Below are positions 34,655 through 42,122 of a stretch of DNA of 64,000 bases, one piece after another. This DNA comes from Pimelobacter simplex. GTDB lineage: Bacteria; Actinomycetota; Actinomycetes; Propionibacteriales; Nocardioidaceae. The position numbers and the translations under genes are program-made. The stretch is taken from NCBI RefSeq assembly GCF_024662235.1, contig NZ_CP096276.1, positions 5,890,001 to 5,954,000 on the forward strand, read 5' to 3'. Each line of letters begins with the position of its first letter. The stretch's first letter is position 1. The notes beneath the pieces are model-generated. The model made no database searches, had not been told where the DNA came from, and worked only from the letters and a program-made list of their open reading frames with translations.

Positions 34655-34959
34655 CCCGCCTCCCCCGCACCGGACGGGCCGTGGCCCAGGTCACGGTCAA
34701 GGTTAAATTCTCCGCCGGGGAGCGGTCTTTACCCCAAAACCGCCATGACCCGGGACCTAAGTCCCTACTCTGCAAGTGGGTCTGGCCGCCACCTCCGCTC
34801 GGGAGCTGACAGCGGCCAGAGGGAGAGCTCAGGAAACCCGTCGGCGGTGGGGCGCGGACGGAGGCCCGGTGCTCCTCCTCTTGGTGCTCGGACACCGCCC
34901 GCTCGCAGACGTTCCGACTGGTCGCGGTCCCCACAGCGCGATGCCTGGGGGTTTGACCC
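34655..34959 (+). other. 305-bp leader region of the LPXTG surface-protein gene, with hairpins and a DevR-box-like site
   Basis: No gene is seen here. It holds GGGACCTAAGTCCC at 34752-34765, which agrees at 13 of 14 positions with the palindromic core of DevR/DosR boxes (GGGACTWWAGTCCC). A hairpin has arms CTGGCCGC (34782-34789) and GCGGCCAG (34812-34819). TAAATT near 34704 and TACTCT at 34766-34771 are possible -10 elements. The long untranslated leader suggests RNA-level control, but I could not match it to a known riboswitch class. Confidence 0.4.
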
Positions 34960-37239
34960 ATGAAGTCTGAAACAGCGCTCCATCCGTGGCGCAAGGGGCG
35001 GAAGATCGCACTGCTGCTTCCCGCCGTGCTGCTCGCCTCCACCGCCTTCGCGGCGCCCGCGCTCGCGGACGACGTCGACTCCGACCCCGGCACGCCCGCG
35101 GTCAGCGAGACGCCCGCGCCCGGGCCGGCCCCGGCGCCCGACCCGAAGCCGGCGCCGAAGCCCGAGCCGAAGCCGGACCCGAAGCCCGCGCCCAAGCCCG
35201 ACCCGAAGCCGGACCCGAAGCCCGCGGACGAGCCCGCGCCGGCTGCTCCGGACGCTCCTGCGGCCCCGGCCGAGACGCCCGCGCCCGCGCCGGCGCCCAC
35301 GGCGTCCGCCAAGAAGACGGCCTCCGTCGCGAACCCGTCGGCCGGCACCCTGCTCGGCGCCGCCTCCGTGGACGAGCCGAACGAGAAGAAGGTCGTCGTC
35401 TGCAAGTACGTGTCCACGCCGCCCGGCGTGCTGCACCACATCATCATCCCGAGCGTGAACTCGCTGCCGGGCTTCCCGGGCACCTTCCCGTGGGCCTTCG
35501 CGGACGCGCAGATCTCGGTCGCGATCCGGTACGCCAACGTCGGGGAGCAGGCGCACGACGTCCCGCTCTCGGACTGCCCGACCCAGATCGCCAAGCCGGT
35601 CGTCCCGGTCGTCGACGACTGCGGTCCCGGCAACGCGGTCTACGGCGTGATCCCGGCCGGCAGCTACACGGCCGTGCGCAACCCCGACGGCTCGATCACC
35701 CTCACCGCCGACGCGGGCTACCTGTTCTTCGGCGGGTTCAAGACGGTGAGCCTCCCGCCGCCGGTCGAGACCAACACCGCGGCCTGCCCGCAGCCGGCGG
35801 AGATCACCCCACCCGTGCTGACGACCACCGACGAGTGCGGTCCGGGCAACGCCCACTACGACCCGGTCCCGGCGAGCCCCGACTACACCTCCGTGGTCAA
35901 TCCGGACGGCAGCGTCACGCTCACCGCGGTCGCGCCGGCCACGTTCCCGGGCGGCCAGGCGACGCACACCTACCCGGCGCCCGTCGACAGCAACGTCGCC
36001 TGCCCGGTCAACGAGAAGAAGGTCGTCGTCTGCAAGTACGTCTCCACCCCCGGCGGCGTGCTCGACCACATCATCATCGTCAGCGTCAACACGCTCAAGG
36101 ACTTCCCGGACCCCCCGGTGTTCCCGTGGCCGTTCCCGGACGCCCAGGACTCGGTGGCGATCCGCTTCGCGCAGCCCGGTGAGCAGGCGCACGACGTCAG
36201 CGACGTGGAGTGCCCGCAGGCGATCACCCCGCCGCAGGTGCCGGTGACCGACGACTGCGGTCCGGGCAACGCCGTGTACGGCGAGGTCCCGCCGGGGCAC
36301 TACACCGTCACCCGCAACCCCGACGGCAGCATCACGCTGACCGCCGACGCCGGCTGGACGTTCCCCGGCGGCGCGCCGACGTACGAGTACCCGGTGCCGA
36401 CGGACAGCAATGTCGGCTGCCCGGCAGCGACCATCACGCCGCCGGAGCTGCTGGTGACCGACGACTGCGGTCCCGGCAACGCCGTCTACGGTGAGGTGCC
36501 GCCGAGCCCCGGCTACACGGTGACCCGCAACCCGGACCGCAGCATCACGCTGACGGCCGTGGGGAACACCGAGTTCCCGGGCGGCGAGTCGACGTACACC
36601 TACCCGGCGCCGACGGACAGCAACGTGGCCTGCCCGGCGACGATCCCGCCGCCCGATGTCGACGTGCTCGACCCGTGCGGGCCGGACAACGCCGTCTACG
36701 GCGAGGTTCCGGAGAACCCGGGCTACACGGTGACCCGCAACGAGGACGGCAGCATCACGCTGACGGCCGTGGGCAACACCGAGTTCCCCGGCGGTGAGTC
36801 GACGTACACCTACCCGGTGCCGTCGGAGACCAACACCGAGGCCTGCCCGGTCGACGGTCGCGCGGTGGTCTGCTCGATCCCGATGGACTCGCAGGTGTCG
36901 GCGCGACGGGCCGACATCCCGGGCACGATCCTGATCCTCGATCTCGCGGACCTGATCGCCAAGGGCTTCGCCGGGGTCTACCCGTTCACCTACACCGAGG
37001 GCGGCGTCGAGTACGACGTCATCCGCGCCGCGGCGCCGGGGGAGACCGCCGACCAGGTCACCGGCATCACCTGCGGTGTCGCCGGGGTCACCACCAACCA
37101 CCCGCCGAAGACGCCGGGCGAGGTCGCCGGCACCGGCCTGCCCAACACGGGCGGTCCGGCCGGCTGGCTGATCCCGACCGGCCTGGCGATGGTCCTCGCG
37201 GGAGCCGTGCTGGTGCTGCTCCGGCGGCGTGAGGCCTGA
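34960..37239 (+). CDS. LPXTG-anchored surface protein with proline spacer and five repeat modules
   Basis: A 759-residue cell-wall protein. Signal peptide residues 1-36 (ending AAPALA), an extended PKP/DPKP proline-lysine spacer at about 41-115, then repeats. Two modules start EKKVVVCKYVSTP (residues 143 and 351). Five modules of about 70 residues carry D-x-CGPGNA-x-Y and NPDGSITLTA with a closing cysteine (residues about 219, 291, 431, 502, 570). The end has LPNTG at 727-731, a hydrophobic helix and RRREA, the sortase signal. The paired cysteines suggest disulfides. It is probably an adhesin or stalk-like protein; no sortase is in the window. Confidence 0.88.
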   Translation: MKSETALHPWRKGRKIALLLPAVLLASTAFAAPALADDVDSDPGTPAVSETPAPGPAPAPDPKPAPKPEPKPDPKPAPKPDPKPDPKPADEPAPAAPDAPAAPAETPAPAPAPTASAKKTASVANPSAGTLLGAASVDEPNEKKVVVCKYVSTPPGVLHHIIIPSVNSLPGFPGTFPWAFADAQISVAIRYANVGEQAHDVPLSDCPTQIAKPVVPVVDDCGPGNAVYGVIPAGSYTAVRNPDGSITLTADAGYLFFGGFKTVSLPPPVETNTAACPQPAEITPPVLTTTDECGPGNAHYDPVPASPDYTSVVNPDGSVTLTAVAPATFPGGQATHTYPAPVDSNVACPVNEKKVVVCKYVSTPGGVLDHIIIVSVNTLKDFPDPPVFPWPFPDAQDSVAIRFAQPGEQAHDVSDVECPQAITPPQVPVTDDCGPGNAVYGEVPPGHYTVTRNPDGSITLTADAGWTFPGGAPTYEYPVPTDSNVGCPAATITPPELLVTDDCGPGNAVYGEVPPSPGYTVTRNPDRSITLTAVGNTEFPGGESTYTYPAPTDSNVACPATIPPPDVDVLDPCGPDNAVYGEVPENPGYTVTRNEDGSITLTAVGNTEFPGGESTYTYPVPSETNTEACPVDGRAVVCSIPMDSQVSARRADIPGTILILDLADLIAKGFAGVYPFTYTEGGVEYDVIRAAAPGETADQVTGITCGVAGVTTNHPPKTPGEVAGTGLPNTGGPAGWLIPTGLAMVLAGAVLVLLRRREA

Positions 37240-37267
37240 GGCCTGACCGGCTGAACCCCACCCACAG

Positions 37268-37306
37268 CACCGAGCCCGTGCCGACGACGTCGGCACGGGC
37301 TCGGTG
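37268..37306 (+). terminator. Terminator of the LPXTG gene
   Basis: A perfect 18-bp stem (arms 37268-37285 and 37289-37306, loop GAC) followed by TGTTGTTC, 28 bases after the stop codon. Confidence 0.8.
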
Positions 37307-37360
37307 TGTTGTTCGGTGTTCGTTCGGTACTGCGTGTCGGGTGCCCCTTCTCGGGGCGGG

Positions 37361-37432
37361 TCAGCGTCGAGCGATCGCCACGCCCGCGAGCAGGAGCACG
37401 ATGAACCACATGATCCCTGCGGCAATCCACAT
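37361..37432 (-). CDS. Possible 23-residue membrane peptide
   Basis: A minus-strand frame reads MWIAAGIMWFIVLLLAG then VAIARR and a stop: one hydrophobic helix with a basic end. No convincing Shine-Dalgarno precedes ATG 37432; a GTG six codons upstream of more hydrophobic sequence is possible. It lies in the 300-bp gap between the surface-protein terminator and the insertion sequence. Could be a real small protein or chance. Other strands of the gap hold nothing convincing. Confidence 0.2.
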   Translation of the reverse strand: MWIAAGIMWFIVLLLAGVAIARR

Positions 37433-37486
37433 CACGTAGACATAGACGCGGCAGCAGGCCGATCGGTTGCCGTGCCGCGCCAACGA

Positions 37487-37537
37487 GGGCGTGTCTCCCC
37501 AGTCCGCGCCTGCTGCGCGGACTTGGGAGACACGCCC
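37487..37537. terminator. Large hairpin abutting the insertion sequence
   Basis: Arms of 23 bp (37487-37509 and 37515-37537) pair with about two mismatches and flank a five-base loop; the core GGGCGTGTCTCC is inverted at the right. Its right edge touches the 6-bp target duplication of the IS. It could be a terminator, or a remnant of another element since GGGCGTGTCTC-like sequences are common at IS ends. Confidence 0.4.
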
Positions 37538-37541
37538 TAGA

Positions 37542-38622
37542 TGTACCCGGCCAGGACGTTGGTAGCGGCGAGCCTGGTTGAACGAACGAGAACCTCCGAA
37601 TGGGATGTGGCTTGTCTAAGGCCCACTCCAACCCGGAGGTTCTCGTGTCCCACGGTAGTGCCCGGCTGACCGTTCACGGTCGGCGCCTGATCGTCCAACG
37701 CCACCAAGCAGGCTGGAAACAAGCCCACATCGCTGCGGCGATGGGCGTGTCCCGCAAGTGCGTGAAGACCTGGATCGACCGCTACACCGCCGAAGGCGAA
37801 GACGGCCTGGCCACCCGCTCCTCACGCCCCCACTCGATGCCCACCAAGACCAGCAACGAGGTCGAGCAGAAGGTTCTCACCGCGCGTGCCGAGCATCGCG
37901 ACGGACCCGATGTCCTCGGAGCGAAGGTCGGCGTTCCTGCCCGCACAGTGTCGCGGATCCTGCGCCGCCACCACGTGCCCTACCTTCGCGAGCTGGATCC
38001 GATCACCGGCGAGGTGATCCGATCCTCGAAGCAGACCGCGACCCGCTACGAGCGAGAGCGGCCTGGCGAGCTGGTCCACATGGATGTCAAGAAGCTCGGC
38101 AAGATCCCCGCCGGCGGCGGCTGGAAGGCTCACGGCCGCGGAGCCGGGTCGATCATGCGCGATCGCAACACCAAGGTCGGGTTCGACTTCGTTCACTCAC
38201 TCGTCGACGACCACTCCCGCCTGGCCTACAGCGAGGTGCTGCCTGACGAGAAGGGCCCGACCTGCGCCGCGTTCCTCGAGCGCGCGATCGACTACTTCGC
38301 AGCCCATGGCATCACCCGGATCGAGCGTCTGATGACAGACAACGCCTGGGCCTACCGATGGTCGCTACGTGCCGTATGCGCCGAGCACGACATCAAGCAG
38401 AGGTTCATCAAGCCGCACTGTCCCTGGCAGAACGGGAAGGTGGAGCGCCTCAACCGGACCCTGACCACCGAGTGGGCCTACCGTCGCGCCTTCGCCAGCA
38501 ACGACGAGCGAGTAGCCGCCCTTGCGCCCTGGCTCGAGCACTACAACACTGAACGCCGCCACAGCGCACTCGGAGGTAAGCCGCCGATCAGCCGGCTGCT
38601 ACCAACCTGATGGCCGGGTACA
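37542..38622 (+). mobile_element. Complete IS481-family-like insertion sequence, 1081 bp
   Basis: The ends are imperfect inverted repeats starting TGTACCCGGCCA on both sides (left 37542 onward, right reading inward from 38622), about 24 of 29 bases matching, and both include GTTGGTAGC. The element is flanked by the direct duplication CCTAGA (37536-37541 and 38623-38628), proof of transposition into this site. It carries one intact transposase gene, so it may still be active. The right edge lies 15 bp before the likely start of a TetR gene. Two copies of the duplication without mutation suggest a recent insertion. Confidence 0.9.
37645..38610 (+). CDS. IS481-family transposase (DDE, rve core)
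   Basis: A 321-residue transposase. N-terminal HTH (RRLIVQRHQAGWKQAHIA, MGVSRKCVKTWIDRY) then the DDE catalytic core: first Asp in VHMDVKKLG, second in RLMTDNAWAY, Glu in NGKVERLNRTL. The C terminus HYNTERRHSALGGKPPISR is typical of the family. The GTG start 37645 is chosen because GGAGG lies five bases before it and matches usual IS481 N termini (…SARLTVHGRRL). Full length with no frameshift, so probably functional. Confidence 0.92.
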   Translation: MSHGSARLTVHGRRLIVQRHQAGWKQAHIAAAMGVSRKCVKTWIDRYTAEGEDGLATRSSRPHSMPTKTSNEVEQKVLTARAEHRDGPDVLGAKVGVPARTVSRILRRHHVPYLRELDPITGEVIRSSKQTATRYERERPGELVHMDVKKLGKIPAGGGWKAHGRGAGSIMRDRNTKVGFDFVHSLVDDHSRLAYSEVLPDEKGPTCAAFLERAIDYFAAHGITRIERLMTDNAWAYRWSLRAVCAEHDIKQRFIKPHCPWQNGKVERLNRTLTTEWAYRRAFASNDERVAALAPWLEHYNTERRHSALGGKPPISRLLPT

Positions 38623-38637
38623 CCTAGAGTGCGGGAC

Positions 38638-39285
38638 GTGACGACGAGCCCCCGCGGCGCCCGCCGCAAGGCCCGCACCGCCACCGCGATCCTCGACGCC
38701 GCCGAGGGACTCTTCCGCGAGCGCGGCCTCCAGGCCACGACGATCGACGAGGTGGCCGAGGCCGCCGACGTCTCGGTGGGCTCGGTCTACGTGCACTTCA
38801 AGAACAAGGCCGGGCTCTACCTGGCCCTGGTCGAGCGGGCCCTCGACCTCAACGAGCAGGCGATGGCGCACGTGCTCGACCTCGGGCTCGACAGCCCCCT
38901 GGAACGGGTCCTCGCCGCGGGCGACGCCTACCTGCGCTTCCACGTCGAGCACCCGGGCGCCTTCCAGATGATCGCGCTGCGGGTGCTGGAGCCGGGCTCG
39001 GGCCAGGCCGATCCCGAGGTCGAGGAGCGCATCGCCGAGCGGGTCGAGGCCCTCGTCGGCGCGGTGCAGACCGACCTCGAGGCCGCCGTCCGGGCGGGGG
39101 AGATCCGGGCCGACGTCGACCTGGCCCGGGCCACCCGCTTCGTGTGGGGCGCCTGGAACGGCGTGATCGCGCTGTCCCTGCGCCAGGACCGGCTCCGCAT
39201 CGACGACGACGAGCTCGCCGCGACGCTCGCCGTCGGCCGCCGCCTGCTCAGCGACGCGCTGCGCGCCGACGCCGCAGCGCTGTAG
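38638..39285 (+). CDS. TetR-family regulator next to an IS insertion
   Basis: A 215-residue TetR regulator. HTH residues at about 15-60 (AILDAAEGLFRERGLQATTIDEVAEAADVSVGSVYVHFKNKAGLY) with a C-terminal TetR ligand domain. GTG 38638 is preferred; GTG 38629, directly after the IS target duplication, is in frame. The IS has replaced whatever promoter stood beyond 15 bp upstream. The 3' end overlaps the convergent membrane-protein gene by 38 bp. The neighbouring nitrilase operon with its palindromic operator is the obvious target. Confidence 0.88.
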   Translation: MTTSPRGARRKARTATAILDAAEGLFRERGLQATTIDEVAEAADVSVGSVYVHFKNKAGLYLALVERALDLNEQAMAHVLDLGLDSPLERVLAAGDAYLRFHVEHPGAFQMIALRVLEPGSGQADPEVEERIAERVEALVGAVQTDLEAAVRAGEIRADVDLARATRFVWGAWNGVIALSLRQDRLRIDDDELAATLAVGRRLLSDALRADAAAL

Positions 39286-39661
39286 CCGCGAACCCCACGA
39301 AGCCCACCGACGTGGTCACGAACGAGCCCGCGACCGCCACCCGGTAGCGCCGGTCGTCGGCCAGCTCCGGGCGGAACGCCAGCGGGAGGAAGAGCATCGC
39401 GTTGCTCCACGCGCCGGCCGCGAGCGTGCGCTGGAGCGGGGCCGGGGCGTCCGGCAGGGCGGCGCCGAGCGCGACGGTCGCCGTACCGAGGGCGGCGAGG
39501 TCGAGGTGCCACTGGCGCACCCGCGGGGTGCTGACGATGCCGAGGCGCCTGGCGCGCTCCTTGTCCGCGATCGCGAGCGTGTAGATCCAGCCGGACAGCG
39601 CGCCGGCCGCGAGCTCGACCGCGCCGGAGGTGGTCAGGGCGCTGGGGGTGGTGGTGCTCAT
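39248..39661 (-). CDS. Small four-helix membrane protein
   Basis: A 137-residue integral membrane protein with four hydrophobic segments (ELAAGALSGWIYTLAIA, LDLAALGTATVALGAAL, LAAGAWSNAMLFLPLAF, VAGSFVTTSVGFVGFAATAL) and a basic tail (RRRRAARR). WHLDLAALGTATVALG and GAWSNAMLF recall small membrane proteins of the hydroxylaminobenzene-mutase-like type, but this is a weak resemblance. Start overlaps the nitrilase stop (ATGA), so it belongs to the nitrilase operon. Confidence 0.7.
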   Translation of the reverse strand: MSTTTPSALTTSGAVELAAGALSGWIYTLAIADKERARRLGIVSTPRVRQWHLDLAALGTATVALGAALPDAPAPLQRTLAAGAWSNAMLFLPLAFRPELADDRRYRVAVAGSFVTTSVGFVGFAATALRRRRAARR

Positions 39662-40611
39662 CGGGTGCTCTCCTCGTGCTGGTGGGTGCGTTGCTGCTGG
39701 GCCCGCGCATAGGCGCGCCGCCCGATCGTGTTGTGGAAGTGCCAGGCGGCCGCGGCGACCGCGCCCCGCCGCTGCAGCCAGAAGCGGTCATGGGCGAAGG
39801 CCGGCGTCGTCCGCCCGAGCGTGACCTCGGCGATCACCACGCCCTCGCCCTGGTCGCGGTGCCGGGAGGCCAGCACCTGCCCGCGGGCGTCGCAGATCTG
39901 CGCGCCTCCCTCGAGCCGGCCGCGGTAGCGCAGCGGCGTACCGAGGAAGGCACAGTCCACCCGCCCGGCGTGCGCCGCGTGGACGACCGGCGCCCCGACG
40001 TACCGGGCGAAGGTGGCGGGCGCGGCCGTGGCCCGTGCGTGGTTGCGGCGCTCGGCGCCCCCGAGCAGCGGCCACTCCGGCAGGCTCCACCAGCCCGATC
40101 CGCCGACCACGAGGTCGACCTCACCGCCGAGCCGGGCGACCGTCTGGGAGCGCATCAGCTCCCAGCACAGGGCCACGCCGACCGTCGTACCGGCGACGTC
40201 GAGGCGGCCCGGGTCGCTCCCGCCGGTGTAGAGCGCGCTCTCCCACATCGTCGGCAGGTCCTTGTCGTGGCGCCCGACCAGCCCGTCCGGTCCGAACAGC
40301 AGGAAGGCGTTGCGCACCTCGCCGTCGAGATCGCGCACCAGCGTCGAGCCACCCACGTGGATCCCGTGCCGCGCGGCCAGCTCCGCCAGCAGCCGGGTCG
40401 GCTCCCCGTCGATCCCCGGCGCCTCCGCCGAGATCCGCGGCAGGTAGCCGATCCCCGTCGAGAAGAACTCGGGCAGCACGACCCAGCCCGCGCCGTCGTA
40501 CGCCGCCCGGTCGGCGAGCCGCTCGCAGTCCGCCAGGTTCGCCGCGACGTCCCCGAGCCGCGCCTCGGTCTGCACCGCGGCCGCGCGGATCGTAGTTGGA
40601 GTAGCGCTCAT
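39658..40611 (-). CDS. Carbon-nitrogen hydrolase (nitrilase superfamily)
   Basis: A 317-residue nitrilase-fold enzyme that hydrolyses a C-N bond of an amide, nitrile or carbamoyl compound. The catalytic triad is visible: Glu in VVLPEFFS, Lys in RHDKDLPTMWES and Cys in VALCWELMR. A second conserved Glu in the C-terminal part is consistent. The substrate is unknown. It is first in a minus-strand operon with the four-helix membrane protein. The start codon sits between the arms of a perfect 11-bp inverted repeat, so expression is probably repressor-controlled, most simply by the adjacent TetR. Confidence 0.88.
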   Translation of the reverse strand: MSATPTTIRAAAVQTEARLGDVAANLADCERLADRAAYDGAGWVVLPEFFSTGIGYLPRISAEAPGIDGEPTRLLAELAARHGIHVGGSTLVRDLDGEVRNAFLLFGPDGLVGRHDKDLPTMWESALYTGGSDPGRLDVAGTTVGVALCWELMRSQTVARLGGEVDLVVGGSGWWSLPEWPLLGGAERRNHARATAAPATFARYVGAPVVHAAHAGRVDCAFLGTPLRYRGRLEGGAQICDARGQVLASRHRDQGEGVVIAEVTLGRTTPAFAHDRFWLQRRGAVAAAAWHFHNTIGRRAYARAQQQRTHQHEESTR

Positions 40612-40629
40612 AATTGAACGCTACTCCAA
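40596..40629. promoter_or_regulatory. Operator overlapping the nitrilase start codon
   Basis: TTGGAGTAGCG (40596-40606) and CGCTACTCCAA (40619-40629) form a perfect 11-bp inverted repeat with a 12-base spacer holding the ATG (40609-40611). Arm spacing fits a TetR dimer. TAGCGT at 40623-40618 on the minus strand may serve as a -10 for a leaderless mRNA. Confidence 0.65.
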
Positions 40630-40693
40630 TTGTGGCGCGGCGGGGAAGGGTGCGCGCGGCCGGCCGGTCCGGACCTGACAGGATGGAGCCCGC

Positions 40694-40766
40694 GCCCCCG
40701 TAGCTCAGTGGATAGAGCAGCCGCCTCCTAAGCGAAAGGTCGTAGGTTCGACTCCTACCGGGGGCA
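40694..40766 (+). tRNA. tRNA-Arg (anticodon CCT)
   Basis: A 73-nt tRNA: acceptor GCCCCCG/CGGGGGC, D arm GCTC/GAGC, anticodon loop CTCCTAA with anticodon CCT, T arm GTAGG-TTCGACT-CCTAC. It reads AGG codons. The anticodon stem as drawn has only three good inner pairs; positions 27-43 and 28-42 mismatch (G.A and C.A). CCA is not encoded. It stands alone, and a lower-GC patch begins downstream. Confidence 0.92.
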
Positions 40767-40982
40767 CCGCTGTGCAAATCAGAGGTTCTGCGCGGGTCGA
40801 AGTCCGATCGACAGCTTTCGGCCGAAGCAGCGGCACGGCCAGGACGCCATGCCGCACCCATGCCGGACGCCTCGCCGAAGGCGTTCTCCGGCCCCCTTTG
40901 CGGAGGGTGGCTGCGTACGATCGTGACCGCGTCGGACGTCGCCAGCCATCTCTAGGGCTCGGGCCTGCTCGTGGAGCGAGCG

Positions 40983-41666
40983 TCAAGCGGCGGTGCTCGG
41001 ATCGGAATCAGTCGCCCGAGGTGCTTGGCCTCCCGCGTAGTGCTGATCGGGGAGGGAATCGGGCCACGCGGCGGCTTGGCGACGCAATCGTCGGCGCTCG
41101 ACCGTTTTGACGAGCCAATCCACCATCCCGTGAATCGCCCCGCCAAGGGGCAGGAGTTCGAATAGGTCAAGGGGAATGGGCGCCCGGCGACGGCCGTCGA
41201 GAAGCTCCTCAAGGGTCGAGACGGTCTCGGGATCGAGCTTACTCTTGGCCTGGCGCAGTTGAGCCTCCTGAGCATTCAACTCTTCCTTCGCCGCGACTAG
41301 TCGCTGAGCATCGCTTTGGAGTTCAGTGCGGCGCCGTTGAAGATCGACCGCCCGAGCTCGCAGTTCGACATACGACTGAAGCTCGGCGCGAATGGTCTCT
41401 GCCGTCTCGGCGTCCGCCAGTGCGTCAGCCGCCCGCTGGCGAGCTTCGGCCTCGGTGCGCAGCAGCCGCCAATCGGGTCCGTGACTCAACTTCCATGCCG
41501 CCCCAAGTGCGGCGAGGCCAAGCGGGGCAGCAAAGGCAGTGGTGAGAGCGATGAAGATTGAGAGCGACGTGCTCGGCTCACGGCTCCCCTCGACAACTAT
41601 CCACACGGTGCCGCCGATCAGCCCGACCCCAAGGACACATAGCAGAGTCTGACCAAGTCGCTTCAT
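40983..41666 (-). CDS. Membrane protein with a coiled-coil domain, unknown function
   Basis: A 227-residue protein: two TM helices at residues 8-26 and 36-57 (LLCVLGVGLIGGTVWIVV; IFIALTTAFAAPLGLAALG), then a long charged coiled coil at about 70-150 (EAEARQRAADALADAETAETI, QRRRTELQSDAQRLVAAKEELNAQEAQLRQ), and a hydrophilic tail. No family recognised. The codons are less GC-biased than neighbours, consistent with acquired DNA. Divergence from the flanking genes and closeness to tRNA-Arg support an accessory origin. Confidence 0.65.
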   Translation of the reverse strand: MKRLGQTLLCVLGVGLIGGTVWIVVEGSREPSTSLSIFIALTTAFAAPLGLAALGAAWKLSHGPDWRLLRTEAEARQRAADALADAETAETIRAELQSYVELRARAVDLQRRRTELQSDAQRLVAAKEELNAQEAQLRQAKSKLDPETVSTLEELLDGRRRAPIPLDLFELLPLGGAIHGMVDWLVKTVERRRLRRQAAAWPDSLPDQHYAGGQAPRATDSDPSTAA

Positions 41667-41768
41667 GCGACGAACCCTATTGGCTCGGAGTAGCCAAGGG
41701 ATGTCGCAGTCACGAGCGCTACCCGGACCACTAGGCGCCGACCTGGAATGGCGGGGTTGCCGACCTGT

Positions 41769-42122
41769 TCAGTGGTCGATCAGGCCCGCCTCGTGCTCGT
41801 CGACGTGGCGCGCCATCCCGCCCCCGCGTCCATAGACCTCGCAGTCGTCAACCGTGCAGGGGTAGTACCCCAAGTCCGACGCAAGGGCCTCGGAACGAAG
41901 ATTCTTGCCACCGTCCTCGAAGTGGTACCCAGCGTCGACCAGGCGATCGATGATCCGCTGATGCTCCTGAAGGCCGTTCAGGATGGTCTCGGCCCGCTTG
42001 TCGTGGCCCTGGACAAAATGCCGACCCGGCCCAGCCTCTCGTCCGCAGCGGCAGAAGCACTCGCCGTTCGGACGCTTGGCTACCGGGACTTTCGGAAGAG
42101 TCTTCTTCTTGACCGTTGGCAT
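41769..42122 (-). CDS. Small protein with two possible zinc sites, accessory region
   Basis: A 117-residue soluble protein. The N-terminal half has CFCRCGREAGPGRHFVQGHD, a Cys/His cluster, and the C terminus a C2H2-like pattern: CTVDDC followed 11 residues later by HVDEH. Preceded by AAGGAG seven bases before ATG, a strong ribosome site. No function known; Cys/His-rich small proteins of this kind are frequent in phage and mobile DNA. Base composition is lower in GC than most of the window. Divergent from the mce operon. Confidence 0.6.
   Translation of the reverse strand: MPTVKKKTLPKVPVAKRPNGECFCRCGREAGPGRHFVQGHDKRAETILNGLQEHQRIIDRLVDAGYHFEDGGKNLRSEALASDLGYYPCTVDDCEVYGRGGGMARHVDEHEAGLIDH

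Noticed and set aside
34655..34959. A possible c-di-AMP or other riboswitch before the LPXTG gene
   Set aside because: Hairpins are present, but I could not find the conserved core of a known class.
40694..40766. tRNA-Arg as a proven integration site
   Set aside because: I found no repeat of the tRNA 3' end downstream and no integrase gene within the patch.
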